In this document: piece after piece, positions 24,994 through 35,286 of the stretch | Numbering within the stretch: position 1 is the first letter of the stretch | How the letters are laid out: the number at the start of each line of letters is the position of its first letter | NCBI GenBank assembly: GCA_037783545.1 | Contig: JBBELK010000296.1 | Span: forward strand, 338,979 to 402,978 | Direction: 5' to 3' | Length of the DNA: 64,000 bases | Origin: Henricia sp. BOLD:AAB3569 | Taxonomy: Eukaryota; Echinodermata; Asteroidea; Spinulosida; Echinasteridae | Program-made: the position numbers and the translations under genes | The notes under the pieces: model-generated | Databases searched by the model: none | What the model was told of the DNA's origin: nothing | What the model saw: only the letters and a program-made list of their open reading frames with translations

Positions 24994-25900
24994 GAGGCGC
25001 CCTCTTTCGTTATCAACGGGTACACGCAAACTTTTATAAAAGAGGAAGGTTGTGGCCTCCTCTCGAGATGTACATGTACACATTGTGTACTTCATTGAAC
25101 AAAGTGATTTAATTGGATAAAATGTTGAAATGATTTGGCTAAGAGTCCCCATACATAGATCGAGTACCACATTTTGTACACTATAAACCGAAATAAGCAA
25201 TGCAAATTCTACTATAATTATATAAAAGGGCATACCTGTATTACTTCGTTTATGGCCTTTTGGCCGCGGTTGATAATGAACCGAGCCAGATCCGTACGCC
25301 CTGCGACTTCTGTAGATTAGCAAAGGCCATCAGTTCCAAGCGCGTCCTGAACCCCTTCTCGACAACAATTTCTGAAACGTCATACGAAGTCAGTCGCGTA
25401 CGACCACGCCCACGCCCACGCCCACGCCACGCCCACGAGCTGACAACTTGTCTTCCGATGATGGGTGCTGCTCGGATGTAGTTGGCTGTAATGTTGCTTT
25501 TGAGGCATTATCAGTCACGGGTAACCCCAAATCAGGATGACCAATTGACTGTATCAACTCACTGTCCTCTTTCGTAATATAATTCCACGCACTATAATAA
25601 TTATGGTGGTTAGACGAAAAGTGTACATTTATGCCATATACTCGGGATAAATACTTGCGAATTTGGACCCAACGTTGGGTTTTTTTCAAGTTTTATACAC
25701 AAATGGTAGTGTTTTCCGCCATTTCTATGCGACTCTTGACAGCAGGCCCACTGAATCACTTTTGCCACACCACACAAATTGAAAGCATCGACTATTTTAG
25801 TAGCAAAATTCTCACGAGTTGGAACTATTTCTAAATTGGCTTGGCTATACGTTATCAAATAAACTTGGCGAACCTGTCGAGGTCCCAACTCGGCTGACAT

Positions 25901-26432
25901 TATCAACGAAAAACGGAGGAGACAGACGGGACGGACGATGCAACATGCTCAAATGCGTTATGACTCTTGGCTTACACGAACGGCCGTTGTTATGTGTAGA
26001 AGGAGCCGATAGGATGGCGTTTATTCAAATTCGACCGGCAGGCAAGAATAATGGCACGTTTGTTCTCCCCACATACCAATTACGTCAAGCGTTACACGTT
26101 CACGTGAGGGTCCTGGGTATACTAGTTGACCGCAGAAAAGCACGCACCGACCCACTTCGCCAAGTGAACCCAAAACTTCACCAAATACTTAACCCAAAAC
26201 TTTACCAACTTTACCCCAAATCCCATTAAAACATGCACACGGTTGTCCATTTCAAGACATTAAAGCTTTGACTCTGAAAGTCTTTTAACCTTAAATGTTT
26301 ACTGGTAAACCGACAAACTTTACCAATAATCCTGTAAATAGGTTAAACACGTGGTTCTTAACTTCATTAGCCTAACAAAACAAGTCTCACACACGCATTC
26401 CATTCTGTCAAAACACAATGTGAAACATGCCA
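25901..26432. other. Gene-free stretch upstream of Rep copy 1
   Basis: This is the 5' flank of the Rep gene up to the next piggyBac end. It includes A/C-rich degenerate repeats of CCAAAACTT and TTTACC at 26,168-26,225. I see no clear TATA box on the minus strand and no reading frame that looks coding. The promoter of the Rep gene should lie here. Confidence 0.5.
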
Positions 26433-26641
26433 TTAACCCTTTCATTCCCGGAGGCGCCAAAAGGAGCCCTTTGTTTTTTTCGCTTTAATCCCAAAGGCAC
26501 CAAATGGTGCCCGAGATTGTCTTTCAGTTGAGACCCAAGGCGACTTTTGTCACCACCTGCAAATGCTTTCAGAGTTTTTTGGTTTGGCGCCCTCTATTGG
26601 CATGAATGAAGACGGTTCAAGTTTTACACGCGCGCCCGCCC

Positions 26642-26649
26642 TATATAAA
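26642..26649 (+). promoter_or_regulatory. TATA box of transposase copy 2
   Basis: TATATAAA lies 97 bp upstream of the ATG at 26,746, in the same context as copy 1. Confidence 0.6.
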
Positions 26650-26745
26650 TTCACAAAACTAAAAAGGGACAACAATAGGTGGGTTTGCCGTGAATACATA
26701 AAAGGGGAGGACGCACAGTACAGACGCCATTTGCATCCTGAAACT

Positions 26746-29000
26746 ATGATGGCAACAGACGTCGATGGCATGTTGGCCGAAATTTTGGCAGACAGTGGCT
26801 CAGAATCAGATGAAGGTTCCATTCAAGATGAGTCTTCTGACGACGATCCCGAAACGGCAGAAGACGGCATTACTGCAGCATTTCGTGAGGTAATAATGGA
26901 ATTCGGTAATAATTAATACTAATTCTTTGGTGAACATTATCAGCAGCATGATCGGTGTTATGTTAATGAATCAATTAGGCTAATGTAATTCGCCAGGCCC
27001 AGTATTTTTGTAGGCCCACCCCTAACGTCGGCCTATATAGGTCTATGGGGTTACAAATGCTGAAATTGAGAAATGTACATCATTACATGTAGTTAAAAAA
27101 TGGCTCAATCAGTCTTGGTGACCAAATCCCTCCCCCCCCCCCCCCCCACCCTCCCCCCCTCTGAAAATCTGAAAGTAATTACCAACATTCCTACAACACA
27201 AAAGAAGGGGGCTGTCCCGCTTGCCAAATATCTTGCAAATGCTATAAGCTGCTTTGAAAGAAATGAGGAAATTTGCATCTTCAAAATTTCGCATAAAATT
27301 GAACAGTTATTGGCAACGACCTTAATAGAGGGTGCCATTTTTTTCTTGTTTCCTTGTTTGCAACTACAAAGATTATACTCTAATGTTATAGTTTGTTTTT
27401 GTTGCAGCTTACCGACCAACCTGACCACCTGCCAAAATCGAGCAAGACTGCGAAGGTAGATTTCCGATCCGGTTGGGAGCAACGAGACCATTTCCAGTGT
27501 CCGACTGTGCCCTTCACGGGGAATCCTGGCCCGACCGGCGACTTTGCTACGCTCTCAGCAGTGGAGATCTTCAAGCTGTATTTCTGTGACCTTGTGTGGC
27601 AGATGCTGGTGAACGAGACTAATCGCTATGCGCAACAAACAATAGACTCTAACCCTGATAAACAAGTTTCCTGGCACCCGACCAATATTCCAGAAATGAT
27701 GGCATTTGTGGCACTTATCGTTGCTATGGGCATGAACAAATCATCTCAATATAGAATGTACTGGTCGACATCTGAACTGTTTAGCTTGCCATTCTATCCG
27801 TCGATCATGTCACGCAATCGGTTCCTTTCAATTCTGAGATTCTTTCACATATCCAATAACCAAATTGCTCAGACAGCCTCGGCTAAACGTGATAAACTTT
27901 CCAAAGTTCGACCCTTGATAGAAGTACTCGTCCCGAAGTTTCTAAACCTGTATAACCCTGCGCAGAATTTGTCTCCAGACGAGAGCATGTTAAAATTCAA
28001 GGGACGATTAAGTTTTGTTCAGTACATGCCGAAAAAAACAATCAAACGGGGTATGAAAGCCTTCTCCCTGAATGAATCAAAAACAGGGTACACATGTAAT
28101 TGGAAACTATACACGGGAAGTGAGAACACCCAAACTGTTTATGTTGCACACATAAGTTCAGACTGCCCGCATCCAAACATACTGACCAAGCCCGCAAAAT
28201 TAGTCATTGATCTGGTCCAGGGACTTGAGAATAAGGGTCATATACTATATTGTGACAATTACTTCAATAGCCCAGCTCTTGTAGCTGAACTGTCTGAACT
28301 AGGATTCGGGTGTTGTGGTACTGTTCGGTACATGACCCAGGGGATTCCCCATGTTGCGAACCCCAAAAAACACAAAATGAAGAGAGAAGATGTCCCCCTT
28401 TTTTGGGTAAAAGGTGGGCAGTTGTGTATCGTTTGGCAAGACAAAAAATCGGTAACACTTTTAACAAATATCGGGAACTCTGATGTGTCAAAAAAGCAAA
28501 TTCGTTGCAAGAAGAGCACAAGTGGATTTCGTGACGTTCTGAAGCCAAATTGTGTTGACCTGTATAATTTGAATATGGGAGGTACTGATGTTGCAGATCA
28601 ATGTTTTCAGTACTACAATCATACGCACAGGAGTTTAAAATGGTGGAAACGAATTTTTTTCCGTATGCTCGATATTTGTATTGTCAATAGCCGAGTAATT
28701 TTTAACGGCATAGAGGGCAACAGACATGTCAGTAACCTAGATTTTCGTGTAGGTATTGTACAAGGCTTGCTGTTAGGTTGGGAACGTACTAATGCAACAA
28801 GTCGGCCGAGATACCACATTCCTATTGATTTGGCAAGACAACAACACTATCCTGGCAAAAACCGCAATGGAAAGAAACGCGACTGCATTGTTTGTAGCAA
28901 CCGCACATTAAACAGGCGAAAACAGACCCGGATGATCTGTAAAGAATGTAATAAACCAATGTGCACAGTTCCTTGTTTTGAAAAATATCATACCAAATGA
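26746..29000 (+). CDS. piggyBac transposase, copy 2 (spliced, 578 aa)
   Basis: Exons 26,746-26,889 and 27,408-29,000, joined in phase 0 across a 518-bp intron that contains a long C tract. In copies 2, 3 and 4 the open frame of exon 1 extends upstream to an ATG at 26,563. That extension covers the TATA box, so I prefer the downstream ATG. Domains are as in copy 1: an acidic N-terminus (residues 1-48), the DDE core with D239, D331 and D442, and the C-terminal Cys-rich domain (about 540-578). Residue 258 is Thr (KKTIKRG). No stops or frameshifts, so the copy is potentially active. The Rep-like gene of the same unit is convergent to it. Confidence 0.9.
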
Positions 29001-29047
29001 TAAGTATGTATATGTACAATCTGCTCGCCTTCAAATCTGCCCCCGCC

Positions 29048-29132
29048 CCCCGCCCCCCACCCCATTCAATGTTGAAGACTGGTTCGACAAGCCACGGATT
29101 CAAACCAACATTGAATGGGGTGGGGGGCGGGG
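29048..29132. repeat. 26-bp perfect hairpin in transposase 3' UTR, copy 2
   Basis: Identical to the copy 1 hairpin, again 48 bp after the stop codon. Confidence 0.9.
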
Positions 29133-29379
29133 AGGGGGAGGGGCGAGAGAAAATACAAGTACATGCAGAAGTAGGGTTGAAGACACATCTTTTTAGACAT
29201 TCAAGCATTTTTAATTTCTTAGATTTTTAACTTTTGAGTGCTTCATTTTCTTTTGTATTGTATACTTTTTAGGTATTTTCATTAGGATTTTCTTTTCTAT
29301 ATTGATGTACGAGTACAGGGCCTTGTATTACCAGTTTGTATTACTTTTGTTGTGTAAAAACTAGCTTGAAATTACACTT

Positions 29380-29385
29380 AATAAA
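29380..29385 (+). promoter_or_regulatory. Polyadenylation signal, transposase copy 2
   Basis: AATAAATAAA downstream of the stop, inside the element, as in copy 1. Confidence 0.5.
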
Positions 29386-30099
29386 TAAAAAGATGCACAC
29401 TAAATTTCTCTTCTTTTTGTATGATTTGTGTCATCAGGTGTACACAAAATCATCAGAGCTATTTAGTGCATGTAAACCACAGAGGGCTCACTTCAATGAA
29501 ATGTCTCCCAAACCAGTGGGTCTCTAGTGACACTGGGCTCGTAATTGCTGTGGTAAACAAGGGTACTGTCTTATATGAGTGGGTGGTATTGAAAGGGTTA
29601 AACAGTTCACTAGTTTTTATTGAAGACCTGCATAAATTTCTTTCTCTTGGGCATTTAAGACGTTTTTTATTTGAGAAAGCTAGTGCATTAATGAACAGTA
29701 GCATTCAACTCTGAATTAACTTCTCAGTTAAACATGTTATTGACTATTGTAGACAATCTGTTATTCATAGTGGCAACATGCAACAATTATTTCTTTCACA
29801 AGTTGTAGGTTTTCCAAACAAGTGGTTTTCAAACCTGCACAACTTTTGTGGAAGATATTTTAGTCACATGGTGGCAATCATTGAAGACTGTCCGAAAATA
29901 TAATTTTATCATAAATGTCTATATTGGATTAATCTGTATTTCATGAAAAGAAGTAAACAATAAATGAATAAATTGACAAGTCACCGACAGATTCTTGTGC
30001 ACATTTCATTTGTAAGTTTTAATTTCTATTTTGACATTATGCATAGCCTACACACTTATAATGCACATTACACTTTATTTATATTGATGACCTCATAAA

Positions 30100-30501
30100 A
30101 CATATGCGATGCAATCGAGCAAAATGAGTCGTAAGTCGGGATTTCTGATTTTGAAATATAGACCATAATGTGAGCTTGGGCTGGATTTTTCAGCATTAGG
30201 AAACTATCCATCTTTCACACAGTGAAAACAAATATGATTTTTGGAAGGGAACAGGTAAAAAGTGAGTTTTCAAAAGTGGGCTTTTTAACGACTCCATGCA
30301 ATACTATAACTTTAAACCTGATTTTCTCTCTTTCCGTACTTTCAATGTGTCCTAACTCCACGCCATAACTTTTGAACCAAAAGTCGTACCAATTTGGAGT
30401 TTCCACCAAATTAAAGCTTAAAGTGCCCTTGAAATGAAAATATAACTAAAAAGTGACCAGTTTTGACTTAAGACTCATTTTGCCCGATCGCATCACATAT
30501 A
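30100..30501. repeat. Fold-back element 1, copy 2
   Basis: Same imperfect inverted arms (..GAGCAAAATGAGTC..) as at 21,551 in unit 1. Confidence 0.8.
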
Positions 30502-30836
30502 AGCTATTCATTAAATTTTCGGTATACTTGGCAATATGATCGAGACTTTTAGAGTTAAGTTATTTTTTGCCTTTATTCGGTAGCTTGTCATAGTTTGGTT
30601 GTTTTTACAATGGTCACTTCATAATGTGGCTTAAAATTAGCCGGTGTGACTTGTTTCTAGTTTTGTTGGAAATGGTCACATTGATAAATTGTATTCATAC
30701 ATTGTTTTTTCAATTTTCTTGATTAACATCTGAAAAACAAAATTAAATTACTACCGGTATATTGTACCACACATTTTCTAAAGAACATAAAATTTGTTTT
30801 CAACTATACACACAATTCCAAAATACACCCCTTTCC

Positions 30837-31198
30837 TACTCTCTAAATGTAAAAGAGTGAAAAACTCACTCTTCAAAAGAGTGACTCCCTTAAAAAACCA
30901 CTCGGAAACAGTGAAAATCACTCTAAAAAGAGGGAAATTTTGTAAAAAGAGTGGCAATCACTCCAAAAAGAGTGCCAAAACCACTCAAAGAAGGAGCCAT
31001 ATAAAGGACAGCTCTTTTTCGAGCTGTCCTTTATATGGCTCCTTCTTTGAGTGGTTTTTGCACTCTTTTTGGAGTGATTGCCACTCTTTTTACAGAATTT
31101 CCCTCTTTTTAGAGTGATTTTCACTGTTTCCGAGTGGTTTTATAAGGGAGTCACTCTTTTGAAGAGTGAGTTTTTCATTCTTTTACATTTAGAGAGTA
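30837..31198. repeat. 362-bp near-perfect palindrome, copy 2
   Basis: Identical arrangement to 22,288-22,649, with the centre GACAGCTCTTTTTCGAGCTGTC. The arm mismatches are preserved between units, so the palindrome was already present when the unit was amplified. Confidence 0.95.
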
Positions 31199-31526
31199 CC
31201 CTTATAATTTTGGTTCTAATGGTGTTTGGTTGGGTGTATATTTGCACAGGTAGTATACACCCTTTGCAAACAAGAAACAAACAGTGAATTACTATTAAAC
31301 TTGTACATTTGGTGAATCATAATATGAATCCCCCCCCCCCCCCCATATATCGCCCCCATTGTATAAATTCAAGCAAGAGCAAAGGGTGTATACTACCTTG
31401 AAACCACCTGGCAGTGAGAATATTTGTGAGACATTCTGGCAACATTGATTCCAAACTGGGCACAGGCTGCAGTGGAGAAAAAGGAAAAACAATTAAATAT
31501 GGGTTTCGGTCATTTAGGGTGTAACA

Positions 31527-31819
31527 TTGTGAATGGCCTGGATGTGATGTTTCTACAAAAATGGAAAGGCGACTTTCATGGATGTGATTTTGGTGGATAT
31601 TACCCAATACCACATTCACACCCGAGCCAGAAATCACATCCAGGATTATGTCGTTCAAGTCCAATATCATCCTGTGTAATTGAACCTGGATGTGATTTTT
31701 GGCTCGGATGTGATTTTGGATAATTGCTGCCAAAATCACATTCTAGCTCCAATATTGCATCCACTAAAACCACCTTTCCATTTTTGTAGAGAAATCACAC
31801 CCAGGCCATCCACAGTGTA
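31527..31819. repeat. Imperfect palindrome with GGATGTGATT repeats, copy 2
   Basis: Equivalent of 22,978-23,270, downstream of the Rep stop codon. The short C-tract inverted repeat of this unit is at 31,249-31,397. Confidence 0.85.
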
Positions 31820-32023
31820 AGATTGTTGGAGGTTTGTATTCTGTCTATTCTTTTTAAAGTATCTGCAAATCCTGCACCCTTCCCTTCTTCTGTCTCAAGT
31901 TGCCAGAATGGCACACATTTTCTGTTATCACTGCTAAATTAACGCATTTGAGCATGTTGCACAAACAAAAATTCACAAATATTAATGTTTAAAAATGATT
32001 GCAAACAGTCATTCGAGTAGTAC

Positions 32024-34441
32024 TTAATGGTCGTCTACATGTACGTCACTAATATTATCCAGTATGAAATGTGCGAAGCAAAATTTACAGGGACCTATAT
32101 CCTTTTGTTGTTCTTGTGGAATTTGATACGAAAATGTGAATGTGTTCCATCTGACTGTCATCATTTCTGTTTCACGAAAATCTATCGACCCCCCAGTAAT
32201 GTAAACCAAGGGCTGCTTTCCAGTGCAAAATATGGGAGTATCTTTATCAAAAACGAGGTCTTTTGCATAATAACTCTTGGGTGCAGGCAGATGGACTGTT
32301 TGACCTTCTAAAAGAAGCAGCATGTCATTCCAAGGCAAGACTTGTGCAGTCCAACGAAAATCATTAAGAAACACAACCTCACTAGTTTCTGCTCCAACCC
32401 AGGCAAATGAACCTGTTGCTGGATTAGTAAAGGTTTTGAATACGGTATTTAATGGATTCAATAAAAAAGTTTTTCCGCAATTTGCTGGCCCGGTTATCAT
32501 TATATTTCGATATTTTCCTCTCCCCTTTTGTAACAACAAATATATGCCATTTACAAATGTACTTATCTCAATGTTATTTTGTTCCAGTATTTCTCGAGCA
32601 CAGTCAAGCCACACCCCATTGCAATTACAGCCAGCTGGTGTAGCTGCAACCTCACAAAGAACCTCAATTCTTGTATGCGAATCCCGTTCGAGCTGTTCTG
32701 GCGCTCCATGTAGATCCCAAGCATTCTGTGAATACATAATTAGATACATTAATATGTAAATAAGACTGGTAACGAAGGGAGGGGTGTGGGGGGTGGGGTG
32801 AGGGGTGTGGGGGTGGGGTGAGGGGGGGGGGGGGGTGAGGGGGGTTGGGGGGGGGGGGGGGGGGTGGTGGGGGTCCTGGGGGGCAGGGTTGATGGGGGGA
32901 CGAAGAGGAAGGAGGAATGGGGTGGGGACTGTCAGAATGAGGGGAGGGGGTGGGTGCGGTGGGTGGTTGTGGAATAGGTGGGGTGGGGGCTGGTGGGGGG
33001 GGGAGGGGGTGGAGGGAGGGGAGGGGGAGGGGGGAGGGGGGTGATGAAATAGAGAAATGAAAAACTAGGGCATGTATGGCTATACTATAGCCATAGGGCT
33101 AGTAGTAGCTAGTGTAGTAGCACTAAGTACATGTACTAAGTACCTATTTCCCTCGGCCTTCGGCCTCGGGAAATAGGACCCTCTTGTGGTCACTCACAGT
33201 CCCTCGGGGCCCATAGACGTGCACTAGTGACCTCATTGCCAGTCGATGTGTATACTAGTAGTAGTACTGTACTACTACTACTACGATGCAGACACACGCT
33301 GACACAGTAAACTCTAGGTGGCCGTGGCGGCACCCTGCCGATCAACATGCGTTAAAATATAATTTTCAACCGCTATACTTTAAACTTACTATTTACAGTT
33401 GGTGAAACCCCCATGTCGTGCTTGAGAATGAGAGACTGTATTCCTTGCCTAAAACCTTAACCCAAATCAGGCATCAGGCCCGTTATGTAAACAATATGCA
33501 CGCGTAAGCGTGCTGCACGGCCCGGTATTGTTTACATAAGAGGCGCCCTCTTTCGTTATCAACGGGTACACGCAAACTTTTATAAAAGAGGAAGGTTGTG
33601 GCCTCCTCTCGAGATGTACATGTACACATTGTGTACTTCATTGAACAAAGTGATTTAATTGGATAAAATGTTGAAATGATTTGGCTAAGAGTCCCCATAC
33701 ATAGATCGAGTACCACATTTTGTACACTATAAACCGAAATAAGCAATGCAAATTCTACTATAATTATATAAAAGGGCATACCTGTATTACTTCGTTTATG
33801 GCCTTTTGGCCGCGGTTGATAATGAACCGAGCCAGATCCGTACGCCCTGCCGACTTCTGTAGATTAGCAAAGGCCATCAGTTCCAAGCGCGTCCTGAACC
33901 CCTTCTCGACAACAATTTCTGAAACGTCATACGAAGTCAGTCGCGTACGACCACGCCCACGCCCACGCCCACGCCCACGAGCTGACAACTTGTCTTCCGA
34001 TGATGGGTGCTGCTCGGATGTAGTTGGCTGTAATGTTGCTTTTGAGGCATTATCAGTCACGGGTAACCCCAAATCAGGATGACCAATTGACTGTATCAAC
34101 TCACTGTCCTCTTTCGTAATATAATTCCACGCACTATAATAATTATGGTGGTTAGACGAAAAGTGTACATTTATGCCATATACTCGGGATAAATACTTGC
34201 GAATTTGGACCCAACGTTGGGTTTTTTCAAGTTTTATACACAAATGGTAGTGTTTTCCGCCATTTCTATGCGACTCTTGACAGCAGGCCCACTGAATCAC
34301 TTTTGCCACACCACACAAATTGAAAGCATCGACTATTTTAGTAGCAAAATTCTCACGAGTTGGAACTATTTCTAAATTGGCTTGGCTATACGTTATCAAA
34401 TAAACTTGGCGAACCTGTCGAGGTCCCAACTCGGCTGACAT
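32024..34441 (-). CDS. Rep-like HUH endonuclease-SF3 helicase, copy 2 (intact, 453 aa)
   Basis: Two exons: 33,782-34,441 (220 codons) and 32,024-32,725 (233 codons plus stop). They join in phase 0 at GTAATACAG|GTATGC and TATTCACAG|AATGC. The start is ATG at 34,441; the open frame extends upstream only through TTG. Exon 1 has the three HUH-Rep motifs: YLITYSQ (14-20), KHYHLCIK with metal-binding H64/H66, and AWNYITKED with the probable catalytic Tyr107 and Lys110. An RG repeat follows (155-166). Exon 2 is an SF3 helicase with Walker A GPANCGKT (299-306), a Walker B-like VVFLNDF (337-343) and motif C PIFCTGK (384-390). This domain pair nicks and unwinds DNA in parvovirus and CRESS-type replication. 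I cannot assign a named family, and no capsid gene accompanies it. It may be a domesticated or transposon-borne relative of such viruses. Confidence 0.85.
32775..33042 (+). repeat. G-rich tract in the Rep intron, copy 2
   Basis: Same GGGGTG/GGGGAG tract as in unit 1, slightly different in length. Confidence 0.9.
33483..33539. repeat. Nested stem-loop (candidate replication origin), copy 2
   Basis: Identical to 24,937-24,993: a 14-bp perfect outer stem and an inner GCACGC..GCGTGC hairpin. Confidence 0.75.
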
Positions 34442-35182
34442 TATCAACGAAAAACGGAGGAGACAGACGGGACGGACGATGCAACATGCTCAAATGCGTT
34501 ATGACTCTTGGCTTACACGAACGGCCGTTGTTATGTGTAGAAGGAGCCGATAGGATGGCGTTTATTCAAATTCGACCGGCAGGCAAGAATAATGGCACGT
34601 TTGTTCTCCCCACATACCAATTACGTCAAGCGTTACACGTTCACGTGAGGGTCCTGGGTATACTAGTTGACCGCAGAAAAGCACGCACCGACCCACTTCG
34701 CCAAGTGAACCCAAAACTTCACCAAATACTTAACCCAAAACTTTACCAACTTTACCCCAAATCCCATTAAAACATGCACACGGTTGTCCATTTCAAGACA
34801 TTAAAGCTTTGACTCTGAAAGTCTTTTAACCTTAAATGTTTACTGGTAAACCGACAAACTTTACCAATAATCCTGTAAATAGGTTAAACACGTGGTTCTT
34901 AACTTCATTAGCCTAACAAAACAAGTCTCACACACGCATTCCATTCTGTCAAAACACAATGTGAAACATGCCATTAACCCTTTCATTCCCGGAGGCGCCA
35001 AAAGGAGCCCTTTGTTTTTTTCGCTTTAATCCCAAAGGCACCAAATGGTGCCCGAGATTGTCTTTCAGTTGAGACCCAAGGCGACTTTTGTCACCACCTG
35101 CAAATGCTTTCAGAGTTTTTTGGTTTGGCGCCCTCTATTGGCATGAATGAAGACGGTTCAAGTTTTACACGCGCGCCCGCCC

Positions 35183-35190
35183 TATATAAA
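35183..35190 (+). promoter_or_regulatory. TATA box of transposase copy 3
   Basis: TATATAAA 97 bp upstream of the ATG at 35,287. Confidence 0.6.
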
Positions 35191-35286
35191 TTCACAAAAC
35201 TAAAAAGGGACAACAATAGGTGGGTTTGCCGTGAATACATAAAAGGGGAGGACGCACAGTACAGACGCCATTTGCATCCTGAAACT

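Larger units (their letters stand above)
23475..25900 (-). pseudogene. Rep-like HUH endonuclease-SF3 helicase, copy 1 (frameshifted)
   Basis: Same two-exon gene as copies 2 and 3: exon 1 is 25,236-25,900 and exon 2 is 23,475-24,176. Exon 2, the SF3 helicase, is intact and matches copy 2. Exon 1 is broken by three length changes relative to copies 2 and 3. There is one extra T in the T run at about 25,680, five extra bases in the CCCACG repeat near 25,430, and one missing C near 25,310. The net change is +5 bp, so the frame is lost after the HUH motif and the catalytic-tyrosine motif would not be made in frame. All three lie in homopolymers or short repeats, so either real decay or base-calling error is possible. 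Confidence 0.8.
21053..26432. mobile_element. Rep-bearing replicon-like segment, copy 1 (5.4 kb)
   Basis: This segment lies between the right TTAA of piggyBac copy 1 and the left TTAA of copy 2. From left to right it has fold-back elements at 21,551-21,952, 22,288-22,649, 22,700-22,848 and 22,978-23,270, then the Rep-like gene on the minus strand (23,475-25,900) with a 1-kb intron. After that come about 530 bp with no gene. Its size is close to that of a parvovirus genome and it carries a Rep with HUH and SF3 motifs, but no capsid-like reading frame is present. Removing the piggyBac would restore an empty site reading CATGCCATTAAACAGTTC. Confidence 0.65.
26433..29601 (+). mobile_element. piggyBac element, copy 2
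   Basis: The body is 26,437-29,597 (3161 bp) with TTAA on both sides. The left context is CATGCCATTAA and the right is TTAAACAGTTC, both belonging to the Rep segment. This looks like a single ancestral insertion of piggyBac into that segment, later co-amplified. Ends as in copy 1. Confidence 0.9.
32726..33781 (-). other. Rep intron, copy 2
   Basis: A 1056-bp GT..AG intron between the endonuclease and helicase exons. It holds the G-rich tract (about 32,775-33,042), the small palindrome cluster and the nested stem-loop at 33,483-33,539. CTTTTATAAAAG at about 33,579-33,590 is a palindromic TATA-like motif that could serve an internal promoter; this is only a guess. Candidate replication signals lying within an intron would be an economical arrangement. 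Confidence 0.7.
29602..34973. mobile_element. Rep-bearing replicon-like segment, copy 2 (5.4 kb)
   Basis: Same organisation as copy 1, with an intact Rep-like gene. Fold-backs lie at 30,100-30,501, 30,837-31,198, 31,249-31,397 and 31,527-31,819. The Rep gene is 32,024-34,441, and the nested stem-loop is 33,483-33,539 in its intron. The last 530 bp before the next piggyBac have no visible gene. Confidence 0.65.

Noticed and set aside
23475-25900. A Helitron
   Set aside because: The helicase has SF3 motifs rather than the Pif1-type helicase of Helitrons, and the protein is far too short.
25819-26229. 136-aa plus-strand frame at the Rep 5' end (also at 34,360 and 43,007)
   Set aside because: Its first part is antisense to the Rep start and the rest is low-complexity. 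No domain is recognisable and no TATA box precedes it.
21053-26432. A complete endogenous parvovirus
   Set aside because: Only a Rep-like gene is present. No capsid-sized frame exists and the coding layout differs, so relation to parvoviruses is left open.
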